This document shows, one piece after another, positions 1 through 11,900 of a stretch of DNA of 64,000 bases; position 1 is the first letter of the stretch; the number at the start of each line of letters is the position of its first letter. The DNA is from Chrysaora quinquecirrha. Taxonomy: Eukaryota > Cnidaria > Scyphozoa > Semaeostomeae > Pelagiidae. The notes under the pieces are model-generated. The model was not told the origin of the DNA. It saw only the letters and a list, made by a program, of their open reading frames with translations, and made no database searches. Made by a program: the position numbers and the translations under genes. The stretch lies in NCBI GenBank assembly GCA_014526335.1, contig JACTAT010000059.1, positions 1,754,617 through 1,818,616 on the forward strand, given 5' to 3'.

Positions 1-31
1 TCCCTGTGAACTAGCTGGAAAAAGTGTTTTT

Positions 32-901
32 GTGAAAACAGACATTGTGGATAGTGAGATTCCTTTATTACTCAGCAAACAAGCAATGAAAGGTGCAAAG
101 ATAAAGCTTGATCTCGAACATGATCAAGCAGAAATATGGGGCAACACTGTGGATCTGGACTGTACGTCATCTGGCCACTATTGCATCCCACTTGAGAAGC
201 AAAGTGTAACAATAGATACATGTTTCTTTGCGGACTCTAAAATCGAAACATACAATGAAAAACAGGAAATTCTAACCAAGTTGCACAAGCAATTCGCCCA
301 CCCTACACAAGAACGGTTAAAAGCACTTATGATTGATGCCAACATTTGGGATAAAGATTACCAGGAAATTGCAAAGAAATTATATGACTCTTGTGAGATT
401 TGCGTAAAGTTTCAGAAAACTCCTGCCAGACCTGTTGTTTCCCTTCCCTTAGCTACGCAATTTAATGAGACTGTAGCCATGGACTTAAAAATTTGGAACA
501 ACAAAGTAAACATCCTCTATCTTATTGATATGTTTACTCGATTTACCACTGCTCGTATCATAAGAGATAAGAAACCTGCAACAATTATAGACAATGTTAT
601 AGAGATGTGGGTAGGAAATGGCTTTGGTGCACCAGTGAAGTTTTTGGCCGATAATGGAGGTGAGTTTGCTAACGAGGAGTATAAAGAGATGTGTGCAATC
701 CTGAATGTCGAAGTTTTGCATACTGCAGCAGAAAGCCCATGGCAAAATGGACTCTGCGAGCGTAACCATGCTGTAGTCGATCGCTGTCTGGAAAAGATTT
801 TGGAAGATGACTGCAAACTGAGGTTGACGCAAGCCCTATCCTGGGCCATTAACGCTAAAACTGTTTGCAGATGTGGAATGGCTTCTCATCGTATCAGTTA
901 G
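32..901 (+). pseudogene. copia integrase segment, frame-broken at its 3' end
   Basis: This segment encodes the end of the protease-integrase linker and most of the integrase. The zinc-binding HHCC module is visible at residues about 86-124 (H, H, then C-E-I-C). The catalytic triad is complete: D in VAMDLKIW, D in FLADNGGEF, and E in the NGLCERNH context. The frame closes at 901, just after a run of four A at about 863-866. The protein continues in another frame from 865, consistent with loss of one base. The first ATG at 32 is only the first one in the window; the real polyprotein starts further left. Integrase inserts the reverse-transcribed cDNA into the genome. Confidence 0.85.
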
Positions 902-3069
902 TATTTGGACAAAACCCAAATCTACCAAACGTGATGGTTGATCAGCTCCCCGCCCTTGAAGGGACAACCACGAGTGAAATTGTTGCTTCCCACATTAATG
1001 CGCTTCACAGTGCTAGACGGGCCTACATCGAAGCTGAATCGTCAGAAAAAGTGCGAAAGGCTCTTAAACACAAAGTAAGAGCAAATGCAACCAAGTTCTC
1101 CACTGGGGACAAGGTATTCTACAAGAGAGATGGGAACAACAAATGGAAAGGGCCGGGCAAAGTAATTGGTCAAGATGGAAAAGTCGTTTTTATTCGACAT
1201 GGAAACATATACGTCAGGGTATCAACAAATCGACTTGTTAAAATGGGGGAAGAGTTTCGACCGAGTAATGAGCCAAGCAATGATGTGACACCAAACCAAC
1301 CCAACCCTGTTTCACAGGAACTTTTCCAAGCAGTCAGTGATAGCGATGAAGAAGCTCCAACTAACAGTGCAACATTGAATTCTACCACCCATGAGATGAA
1401 CCAACAGGACAAAGTTACAACCAGTGCGCCTCCAGTGGAACATTCAAACAGCTATAGTAATGGCAAATTGAAAACAGGTGCCAACCTTCCGAAAAAAAGT
1501 GAATGTATCAAATACAAAGAACGCGGAACAGATAAATGGAAAGACGCAACTGTTTTAGGCAGAGCAGGAAAAGCCACCAGAAAGTTTTCGACGTGGCTCA
1601 ACATAAAGAATAAAGATGATGCAGAGCCCAAGTGTATTGATTTTGAAAAAGTTGAAGAGTGGAAATCAGTTAGTACTGAAAATGAGACAGAGAACGATGA
1701 CAGAATCCAAGAGACCGCTGCTGAGACAGTATTATTCACACTGGTTCCTACTGAAGAGCATCAAACCAGTGTAGTTTTGGATGCCAAAAAGCAAGAAATA
1801 CAAAACTGGGAAAACTTTGATGTTTACGAAGAAGTTGCAAATAATGGTCAAAAGGCTATTACTACAACTTGGGTGATCACTAGACACACACAGGGAGATT
1901 CTCATAAAACCAAAGCTCGTCTAGTAGCTAGAGGCTTTGAAGAAGAAACAGCAACGCAAGTGGATTCACCAACTGTTCTCAAAAGTACACTGAAAACCAT
2001 GCTAGCAATTTCAGGCATGATGAATTGGCAGTGTAAAACTACAGACGTAAAAGCTGCGTTCTTACAAGGAACAAAGATTGACAGAGACATTTACCTAAAA
2101 CCACCAAAGGAAGCCAACTGTCCTGATTCTTTGTGGAAGTTGAAAAGGGTGGTGTATGGCCTCAACGATGCAGCACGAAACTGGTTTTTTAGTGTCAAAA
2201 AGGAATTAGAAAGACTCGGATGTCTTCAGTCTAAATTCGACCCTGCATTATTCTATTCTTCTTCGATTAGTGGTTCAATGGAGGGAATCATTGTTGTGCA
2301 TGTGGACGACTTCAGTCATGCAGGATCACAAACGTTCGAAGAAAACATTGTGCGGAAATTGAGAGAGACATTCAAAATCAGTAAAATTAAAGAGAGTATT
2401 TTCAAATATATTGGCTTGAATATAATTAATCGTAACAATCACATTGAAGTATCTCAAGACGAATTTGTTAAAAACATGGAGCCTATTCCACTGACAGCTT
2501 CACGTCAATCACAGAAGACATCAAAGTTAACACCTGATGAAACAGGGCTTCTCCGAAGTGTCGTTGGTCAAGCCAATTGGGTTGCAAGTCAAACTAGACC
2601 TGACATTTGTTATGAAGTTCTCGATTTGAGTATATGTCTTAGCAGACAACCTGAAGTTCGTCATTTGATCCAAGCCAATAAACTAGTGAGAAAGATAAAA
2701 ACCGATTGTTACCAACTTGTATTTCCCAGCATGGAGGATAGAAATTATTTGAAGATAGTGGTATACTCCGATGCAGCCCATGCAAATCTTCCCGATGGAG
2801 CATCAAGTACAGCTGGTCACATCATATTTCTTACTGGAGAAGTTCATTCCAGTGTGATTTCGTGGAGATCAAGTAAGATAAAGAGAGTAGTAAGAAGCTC
2901 AACCGCTGCGGAAAGTCTTGCTCTCTCTGATGCTTTGGATGATTCATTATACCTTCGGGAGTTAGTCAAGGAATTACTTGGAAAAGCGCCACAAATAGTT
3001 GCATATATTGACAAAAAAATCTTCATTCTCTTATTCATTCAACAACAGCCATCACTGAAAAGAGACTGA
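865..3069 (+). pseudogene. copia integrase tail, reverse transcriptase and RNase H
   Basis: The reading frame continues the polyprotein after the first frame break. Residues about 70-125 are a basic integrase C-terminal module with a GDKVFYKRD motif. An acidic, Ser/Asn-rich linker follows. The reverse transcriptase begins near KARLVARGFE and has DVKAAFLQG and a polymerase box reading HVDDF (family usually YVDD). RNase H follows, with YSDAAHA, a Glu in the AAES motif and Asp in DALDDS. The frame is lost again at a run of seven A at 3011-3017, so the printed C-terminus is out of frame. The ATG at 865 is internal and not a real start. Confidence 0.85.
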
Positions 3070-3227
3070 GAATTGAAGTGGCTGCGATTAAAGAAATGAT
3101 TGCACGAAAAGAAGTGTTGATTCACTGGATACCAAGAACAGAACAACTGGCTGACTCATTGACCAAACGAGGGGCTTGCACAAGAAAACTCATTGATATT
3201 CTCACGTCTGCAAAGTTAGGTCAATGA
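3018..3227 (+). pseudogene. copia RNase H C-terminal tail, in a third frame
   Basis: After the A-run at about 3011-3017 the copia protein resumes in another frame. It includes the typical terminal stretch HWIPRTEQLADSLTK and stops with TGA at 3225-3227. This is the usual end of a copia polyprotein (an H-W-x-x-x-x-x-Q-L-A-D-x-L-T-K pattern). The shift fits loss of one A in the homopolymer. Whether it is a real mutation or a sequencing error cannot be decided here. Confidence 0.75.
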
Positions 3228-3372
3228 TAATCCATGGACATTACCTAAAGCACAAACTTGCACACTAAACATTTGATCAACATTTTATTTTATTTGCTTC
3301 TTGTTTTGTTAGTTTGTTCACTGTTTATTTCATCATGTTCAGTTCATTATATAAAAGAAATAGGGAGGAATC

Positions 3373-3479
3373 TGTCATGTAATTATATATATTAAATATT
3401 GTCATTCTAGGTATTGAGTATATATGAATAACTGGTGGGTGTTATCCCTATTCAAAAGACTTGTTTATCTGTTTTTACA
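3373..3479 (+). repeat. possible short 3' LTR of the copia element
   Basis: A purine-rich stretch (AAATAGGGAGGAATC) ends at 3372 and is followed directly by TGTCATG, the usual place and first bases of an LTR. A TTTTACA at 3473-3479 could be its end, giving a TG...CA unit of about 107 bp. The 5' LTR is outside the window, so the end is uncertain and the LTR could be longer. Confidence 0.35.
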
Positions 3480-3709
3480 AAAAGTATATACCCGAGGTCC
3501 CAGAGCCTTAAAGTATCACAGGGACTCAAAATGAAAAATTGAGGAATAAAATTAGGGCTTTATTAAAAGTAGTGCACCACTTAAAGTAGCGCTCCAATAA
3601 AAGTAGCACGCAGCTCATGATCATGATCAAACTCGTATATCTCTCTATCAACTTGAACCAATTTATCAAAAATAAAAGTATAAGGTTAGATATTAAGGAA
3701 TTTACTCAC

Positions 3710-5546
3710 CAAATCATGCCTGCAAAGAAAGAGAAGGTAGCCAGAGGCATCAGATAGGGGAATCGTTTTTCATAGTCAGATATTCCTTTGATACAATGAT
3801 ACCAAATGACACATGTTATACCAATTAACATGGTCACTGAAAGAAATGCAATGCCAGGATATAGCCATGCCCTTGGAAATGAAATATAGAATTGATTAAA
3901 AAAGACAAATGCAGTATTATTCATAACAGAAAGGCAGAAAGAATGGGAATAAGAATTTTTGTACCTGAGACCTAGTAGTGATTATACTGTATTTCCTCTA
4001 ATAAACGCTGTCCTCAGATAAACGACGCCCTCTATTAAACGCCACACTTTGAGCTGAACCTTTATAATAAACGCCGTGCTCTAATAAACACTGCTCTCTA
4101 TAAAGCTCTCTATAAACGCTGCATCGAGGAAAGGACTCTGAGGGGACAGTGATATTCACATTGTTTGACGCTTTTTATTTTACCAAAATGTGAACACTTC
4201 TTCAGTGAACTCTATATTTCTCACACAATCTTTTGTTTTTGGGAAATAAAACATTGTTTAAAGTCAGTTTATCTTTTTTCTCATTTCTTGTTTTGTAATA
4301 AATGTCACCCTCTGATAAACGCTGCCCTCTATCAAATGCCCCATACAAAAGCTTCATTTTGTAATAAACGACACAGGGGTTTATTAAAGGAAATACAGTA
4401 TACCATTGAAAAGTTTTGAAGCTGTCCTATATATGGGTATCTCTTTGTAGCTATCAAGTGTTATGTAATGTTTGCCGAAGAACAAGGAACTTGTGGCCTT
4501 CTTAAATGACTTGTCGGAATGGAATCTGACAGAAAAACTTTACATAAAGTAGCCAAAATAACAATGCGCAAAATACTTGTTCCTTATTCTTTTATTTAGG
4601 CACAAGAGGCCCCAGTCTCACTACGTCAATAAGGATCCCACATACCTCCACTATGCCACTGCCCCCCTGCTCGCAGTCTACAACAAAGACTTACCAATCA
4701 ATTCTTGGATCTATTCTGACAGCAATGTAAAAGTCAGTATAGTAGAAAACTGCCATTGATGTTACCATCCAGAATATGGAGTGTGCATTGAATCGACTTG
4801 GCTTGTGTTTTGCAGGATCATAACTCTCTAATATCTTTTTCCCTTTCTTTTTAAGAGCAGCTAGAAGAAGAAAATGCCATGTATTTACACACAAAATAGA
4901 CTTTTATGTTGTACAAAATTTCAAAATTGTGAGAAACAGCAGAAACATCTCTGGAAATACTTAAAAGCTTTTTCCATTTGACACTCTTCAGAGTATAAAC
5001 GTCATATACAGACCGAAAAAACGGACTCAGGCAGAATTTATACCCTGATGCGGATTGAAATGCACCATTCAGAAAGCAAAACCAAATTGGCATTGTGTTT
5101 TAATCAGCTTGCGGGGTACAGCAAGAAGAAATCGATTCTATATATCTTCCCCCCGTATCCTGCAAGCTGATAGGTGGGTCAAATGCCATATCTGGCTTTG
5201 CTTTCTGGTTTGTTTGGGGACACAAGCTACCACAAGTGAGCAAGGAAGCAATCTGTATTTGTTAATGCTGTTCAGGGGTTTTGGCAGATTTCATGCTTAT
5301 GTGATGACCCCCCAAAAAACCCTTCCTTAATCATTTGCTTTTTATTAATGTTGTTGTTGTTGTTTTACCATCAAATTGTTTTCCTTTGCATACTTTACTT
5401 GCTTGTTGCTCTCGGCACTTACCATCTAATTTAGGGTCGAATTCTCCTTTACGGTGCTTTATAAATGCTTCACGGAAAGCATCCTTTTTAGAATTGATAT
5501 CTGGAGGTTCATCATCAGAACAACTACTGTTGCTATGCCCCGCCAT
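3710..5546 (-). CDS. TMEM128: TMEM128-like four-helix membrane protein, 3'-incomplete
   Basis: Three coding exons are visible on the minus strand: 5423-5546 (ATG at 5546), 4695-4860 and 3710-3871, each with GT donors and AG acceptors in matching phase. Exon 1 gives an acidic, Ser-rich cytosolic leader beginning MAGHSNSS. Exon 2 ends with a first membrane segment (FWMVTSMAVFYYTDFY). Exon 3 carries helices 2 and 3 around a conserved IWYHCIKGISDYEKRFP loop, close to the Y-x-x-W-Y-x-G-I-G-E-Y-D-x-x-Y-P loop of vertebrate TMEM128. About 150 residues are present against about 165 for the human protein. The last ~30 residues (helix 4) should be encoded left of 3710. They are not seen between the copia element and 3710, so they probably lie beyond position 1. 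The function of TMEM128 is not established. Confidence 0.85.
3985..4400. mobile_element. MITE with TA target site, in TMEM128 intron
   Basis: Terminal inverted repeats read CTGTATTTCCTCTAATAAAC on the left and the near reverse complement (TTTATTAAAGGAAATACAG) on the right, flanked by TATA on both sides. A TA target-site duplication, as in Tc1/mariner, is the simplest reading, although the TATA context leaves the exact ends ambiguous by two bases. The interior is a set of degenerate TAATAAACGC repeats with no coding capacity. Confidence 0.6.
4890..5060. repeat. dispersed repeat with CACTCTTCAGAGT core
   Basis: About 170 bp recurring in the window, in both orientations. The core has GACACTCTTCAGAGTATAAA, and one side reads like GTGAGAAACAGCAGAAAC. 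Similar copies occur at 35120-35290 and, in two pieces, at 59540-59690 and 59965-60070. A weaker match to the core is near 9797. No coding content. It may be a SINE or MITE fragment. Confidence 0.5.
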
Positions 5547-5926
5547 CTTTGAACTTTCTTGGCTTCTCAAAAAATTCCTTGGTCCCCTGTCTCCTTGATT
5601 TTTATGTGTTACCCAACACGTCACTTCCGCTGAAATCTCAAAGAAATCTGAACAAATATCTTCAATGGCGGTAACATCACTTGCTGCGAGAAATCGGTTG
5701 TAGTTAATCTTCTTCTGTACAGCTGCGCAAGATTTTCTTATAATTCCTTGGCTTTCAATGAACTGAAATTGTGTTCAAGGCTTGACGCGTTCTCGAGAAG
5801 AAACACAAAAACTATTAAGCTGTTTCTTACCGTGGGGTCTAAATAAACTCTGACGAGAATTCAACGGAACAACAGGCCTAAATTTGTTTGCAGAAATCTA
5901 ATCTCTTTCTAAACAGCTGAGAAACA
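5547..5926. promoter_or_regulatory. shared head-to-head promoter of TMEM128-like and INPP5A
   Basis: Only 380 bp separate the two start codons. The interval has TCACTTCCG at about 5621-5629, an ETS/GABP-type core, and CAATGGCGG at about 5663-5671. A second AAGATGGCGGGG-like site, read on the minus strand, overlaps the TMEM128-like start codon. The last two resemble the YY1 consensus. These motifs are typical of TATA-less bidirectional housekeeping promoters in animals. That this interval drives both genes is inferred from spacing and motifs only. Confidence 0.55.
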
Positions 5927-8900
5927 ATGGAAACAGAAACAAACTTTTTGCTCATTACTGCGAACATAGGATCTCTGTTTGAAGGGGTATGATTTTTATC
6001 AATATGTGATAATTTAGTCTAAAAAAAACTTTGATATTTATTAAAGAAAAAATAAACTCGATTATTGATCATTGGTCGTTAGGTAGCGAAAGCAACATAA
6101 TGAAAATGCCAAAAAGAAGTCATATATTTATATGCATTCTATCGGAATTAAAAAATGCTGTTAGCACTGTTTACAGCACTGTTTTGTCTCTCCTAATGAA
6201 ATGCTTATATTATGCAAAGTTTACTGCACACAAAAACAAGTCAGAGTTGTAAAAACAAACACCTGCAAGCTTGCAATTAATCTAAGGAATAGAGCGGAGG
6301 ATAATCCAAGTAATCTTGCTAAATTTCAAAAAAATCCTCTTGTCTTAAACAGTTTTTTCATTTGTCATTAGCCTTCATTGGAAAAGCTTCAGTCAACCTG
6401 GTTTACAGAAGTTTTGCAGGTATTTCTAATCTGTTTTGATCCCCTTCATTCTGAGCGCAAACCAATTAATCTTATACAAGCTTTTATTGCTTAAGCCTTA
6501 TTAAGATCCTGTCCAATCAGTGGTATCTGATTTTCTTCTTTTTAATGACATTAATCGTTGCATTGCCAATATGAAAACTTTTTCATACCCCCTCTCTTAT
6601 TTGTACCCATTATTCAATGAAGATCCAAAGCTATAATATAGTTGAAATTCCTGCCATACTTGTAAAAAGTAGATGAATTTATAATATTGAATTTTGTTTT
6701 GATGAATTTATAATTATCTTATGCTTTTATTTAAATGGAACCATGGAAAGTAATCTGTTTTGCTATTGCAAAAGCCTTACACTAAACTTGATAGGTTGCA
6801 ATAAGCATTCCAAGCAATTCTTTGAAATTTATGCAGTTTGTTATTGTACTGATCTTTTTCTCCTCTATTCTCAGGTAGTGAAAGAGAGTAACCCTGCATT
6901 TCTTGCAATTCACTGTCAAGAAGTGGGTGGGAAGAAATCAGAGAATAACAAAGATTTAGTTCATTCTTTTGTCAGGTACCCTGTCCTTTTCATAAATATC
7001 AAATTAAAAAGTATTCTGCTCTGCAGTGAGTGTAAATTCTTTACGGTAGATATAGAGAACAAAAATAGAAGAGCACCTCCTTTTGTTTCTTAAATCTCAG
7101 TTCTTCCTCCCTCTTCAGTCTTCTGGAAAGAAGTGAGAACAGTACCACAAAAGGCTGTCTCATTTATTCTATTCCTGATTGATACCATTGACTTGTCCCT
7201 GCTTTGTAGACTTTGTTGTATGAGCTCAAAGTCATATGCTTGTCAAATTGAATTTTTCAGTGATGTATTTCAAAAGGACGAATTCAAAGAATACACAACA
7301 TGCTTAGCTTACCTTGACGAGGACTATAAAGCTCAAAACCAATATACGGTACTTTTTAATTGCTTATAGAAACTGTTTGAAACATTGATCTGTTGTCTTA
7401 TTGTAAACGTTACAATATGAACCTTTCTTATATTGTATATATTCATTTTTAGGCACTCGGAAGCTTCTATTTTATAAGAAAGGATCTAAAAGCTGAGCAA
7501 TGGAATTTCCAGTGTAAGCTGTTTTATGGTCAACACCTTCTACTTTGTCTATAATTTCTGTTGCTTTTGTTTTTGTCTATAATTAAACTGCACAATTTGA
7601 TGTCTCTCCCAACACATCAGCTTCTGTAGATTACTTGCCATACTTGAATATCAATACACTCTTGATTAAATGTTACTCTCATTTTTAATAGCAAGCAGTT
7701 TTGAAGTTGTCTCAGTGAAAAAAGAGGTACTTTCATATTTATTAAAGTTTCATATACTCTAAATTCCATTATAACATACTTGAAAGAACATGAACTTTAG
7801 CATTTTGTTAGCATGGTGTTTTCTTAGTTCTGTGGCCTCAGGGACAGCTGAGAATAAGTATCGGGCAAGTACATTATAACAGAGTAAAACTGTATTTTCG
7901 CAGAGACATTGTTTTACCATGCAGGATATTTTACTGCTCATGCAAAGGACTGTTGCAGCTAGATTAATATAAATGGATTAATATAAATGGATGTCACCAA
8001 AAAAGTGCTTAACTTATCCTAGGGGTAAAAGACATTATACACATACACGTCTCGTAGTATAATACCAAAATTTTGGGGCTCTAGTTTGTTAGTTTGCTCA
8101 TACATATTAGGTAGACTTATTTTGCCAGAAAGTTAATCGCATTTTCCTGATGTCCTAAGATTCTGCACTAAGTCTTTGATAGACGTTCAAGTGGTCCAGC
8201 CCAGGGGATTTTCCCATGACAGTAAAATAGAGGCACCAATTCCAAATGTTTCAGCCTTTTCTACACCAGTCTCTTCTGGTTCAAAACAACAATTGAATTT
8301 CTATTTGGGAGTATAAAAACTTACGTTAAACATATAAACATGTTAATTATTATAGTTCTTGAAAATTCTATTTAAAATCACAAGCTTTAAAGTTCGGACA
8401 CTTGAGATTATCATTTCATTAATATTCTGAGTAAAAGTAAACTTAATTTCAAACTGATGAATTATTTATTTTTATCAATTAGTTTTAGTTAAGTAATTAA
8501 TATACTCCATTGTAAAGAGCTCATTAAATTTTAACTTGTTTTTAAAGCTATTAAGAGTTGTTTTACGTTTCTGCTGTGGGATGTGTCAGTTGATTAGTTA
8601 TTCTCTTTATAGCTAATTAAAATACAGAGCAGTTTTTAATCAGAATTTGTTTTCGTTGTCTTTGTTATGTTTTTTTTATACGACTGTTTAACAGTTCTTT
8701 TGAATTCCATAAACTGAATTTTGATTTCAAAACTCTGTTTTAATTTTTCAGATTTTTGCGGTCATTGATAGCGTTGCTTCGGTGCAAAAACGAAAATATC
8801 CCATCAGCTATTTTCCAGAGGTCTGTTGCTAGTTAACTACCTTTCTTGCCTTCTAATAACTTTATCTTCATTGTCTTACTTAATCTGCATACACGAGACT

Positions 8901-11900
8901 ACATGCTCTTATGGTATCCCAAGAAACTGTTTTAGAAAAACAAGGCTGTAATATGGGACAAAATACTTAAGTACAGCAATTTCGCTAGACCTGAAGCCCT
9001 CTTGTTCTTGAGAACTCAATTTTAAGTCGTTTTAAGTTATTAAACTAGTACTTTTCTTTAGTTAACTTTACCAATACCTACTTAAGAGCTTTACTAAGCT
9101 AATACCTCTGTACACCTAGATTGTGAGAATTAGAAGAAAAAATGTTGCAACTCATAGGGAATTCCCCTTAGCTATAGGTATCGTATTGAAACAAAAGAAA
9201 AAGAATAGTATAGGTAGGAGAAAGGACTTTTATGTGATTGTGAATTGGCAAACGATAGGCAACACTAAGAAACTTCTTGACAAGGGCCATGGTTCAATAT
9301 ATTGAGTATTCAGACGAAAATAGTTCAAACATTGATAATTATTATTTATTAACGTGTCCAGTAAGAACAATCAAGGTTGAATGGGAAGCAAAGTGTCCTG
9401 CAAAAGCATATAAGAACATGGGCCATTCCATTTGGCCAAACAAGCGATTGTTCAAAATACCCACTTGACCAAATGGCAATTTCAAAGGGTACTACTGCTT
9501 TATCAACCACTAGAGATAAAACTAGGTTTACTCTGAGGAATTCATAATCAGGAGTATATTAGTCAGTGACGAAACTGTACACAAGTGTGGCGAATAGAGA
9601 CTTTTATGTCTTCGTTGATTCTGATTGTTATTATTATCTTTTCTGGTAAAGGGTAGATGGTCTCGAAAAGGATATATGCTTTCAAGATGGAGAATTGGTG
9701 GCAGGTACGATGTAATTTTCTGCTTAAAATGAAATAAATTTCCAAAATAAAGGGAAGCTGATGCACTTAGAAGAATTCAACAACAGTTCTTTCGTCTGAT
9801 ACTCTTCAGAGTACGGAACAACTGGCCTGTTTGCAGCCTCCAACTCTTTTCGTAACTTTAGATGAAAGAAGAGTTTGAAGGGTGCATTCGGGTAGATACG
9901 TCTGAAATAAACCGAAATAATAGTGATCCCAGTTGTGGAAGGAAGTGAGCCACAGTGGGAGATTTGAAGGTTGATCGATACTGTTTATTAAATACCAAGC
10001 AGTGTAAAGGATGCAATGAAAAGGTCTTAGGATAAGCTTAAGCGTGAGTGAAATTAAGTCTTGAGTATAAGTCTTGAGTCGTGAGTTTTGAGTCTAAATG
10101 GAAAAGGAAGACGTGAGTCACGAGTCTTGAGTCTAAGCGGAAAAAACCAGGTCCTGAGTCTTGAGTCTTAGTATTTGTAGCATAGTCTATAGTCTTAGTA
10201 TTTGTAGCATAGTCTAAGCATAGTCAATAGTCTTAGTGAGTGGAAAACGAAATCTTGAGTCTAAGTCTTGAATCATGAGTCTGGAGTCTCAGTGGGAAAA
10301 CGAACTGTCACGAGCTCTATCTATCCAGTGAAGGTTTTCCAGCTCTGGTGAAGACAGATTTGGTCTACGGGTGGTTCCTGAATTGAACGAGATCCTTTTC
10401 TTTCTTCTGACAAGAAAATGGTCTCCACTATCATTTTTGACACCGTTTGGGTTTTCAAGTAAACACTGCATGTCAGACTATATCAAAAAAAAATAAGACG
10501 GCAAGGTTGAATTATCTTGCCGATGAGTTGTATATTAGCAATTATCTGTCTCATTTGCATACTTTATTTTCTTTGGTTCTAGAATATTCGATTTAGTCAA
10601 CATTCATCTTATGAATGACGTCTGCAACATAAAAGCATTGCAAACTGTAAGTGTTGTTAGTTTCGTATAATTTCCTATATATATATTTTTGCCTAATGCT
10701 AGTACACTCTCAGTGTCACAGTGCCCCTTTTGCCCTCTTCGGCTCTAGGCTTTATTGGCACAATAAAATTTCAAGGAGCTCCCTACATAATTTACTCTGC
10801 ATGATTATGAGAAGTTAACTGAGATTCGTTTCTTAGAAATTTTGAATAAACTAACTTCCTTCCAATTGTTCTTGACAGTCGCCCTATACTCAGTTTAGAA
10901 GAGACACTTTGAAGTACACTCTAGACCAGTAAGTACCTATCAGAATTCTATGTAAATAAAACATCTGAAGTCAATAATCGTTTTAAATGAATTATTGGAT
11001 TTTGAAGGTGCTGTGGCTTCGTGGCTTACTCCAGCTGGCTGATGGTGCCAGAGGCTCAGCCAGGTCATGGCTCGATCCCCAGCCCAGCTATGGTAGCGTC
11101 ACAGCCAGGGTCGAGGTTTCCATTAGTTAACCTACAACTGAGATCTTAGCGACTGGCGCTAAATGCATCATTTCACATACACCTTCAGCTTCATATTTAG
11201 AGGAGAAAATTAAACCTTGTGAACAACAGTTGTTTAGCAGGACATTTAACATTGAGGTTACTACAGATATAATTTCCGTATGCTGGACTACAGAAATTTC
11301 AAGCTAGTTTTCTTGCAGTTTGTTGTAACAAGGAGAAAGAAAAGATGACGTTCAATTATAGTCCTATAAGCCACTGTCAAAAGATTTTTTGCATATTTCT
11401 TCAAATTCGTAAGACTTAATTCTACACTGCTTGCACGAGCAGATGTAGCGAGCGACTGCGAGGAGGATGATGCCAAAACATTATTTTCATGTCAGCAAAA
11501 TAATGCAGGAGCATTTTACGTAACTCATAGATCAATTGGCTAGGTATCAATCTGCATCTTTCTTGACAATGCTTTGTAGCGATGCTTTATTGTGCATCGA
11601 TGCCTCTCATTGCTCTTGCTTATTTTCCTTGAAGGTTGAATAACAACGAAGAACACTGCATTATCTTTGGCGATTTTAACACGAGACTCGACACAAAGGG
11701 CTTCGTAGAGGTAAAATATTATACAAATTGGTATACTTACTACATTTACTCAACGTAGGGTAATTTGTCCGTTCATAACTCGTGGCTCTTTGGAGCTAAA
11801 CAGAACAGAAGGGCAGGCCATCTTTCCAAAAAGGAATATCAGATTCCAAGGATATCGACAGGATTTTTATGGTTTGTTTAACAGGTAGAAATTCACAGTA

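Larger units (their letters stand above)
1..3479 (+). mobile_element. Ty1/copia LTR retrotransposon, 3' part
   Basis: The window opens inside a copia-type retrotransposon. Domain order is integrase, then reverse transcriptase, then RNase H, which is diagnostic of Ty1/copia; Gypsy elements place integrase last. Gag, protease and the 5' LTR lie off the left edge. The coding region is split by two frame breaks (near 865-870 and 3010-3015), each in a run of A. A purine-rich stretch at about 3355-3370 precedes a possible 3' LTR. The element runs antisense to the TMEM128-like gene and seems to sit in that gene's last intron. It is a decayed or mis-sequenced copy and is not expected to be active as read. 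Confidence 0.9.

Noticed and set aside
7133..7260. Extension of INPP5A exon 4 upstream to include the frame from 7133
   Set aside because: The acceptor at 7259-7260 joins exon 3 in phase and aligns exactly with the family; the upstream stretch would insert unrelated residues.
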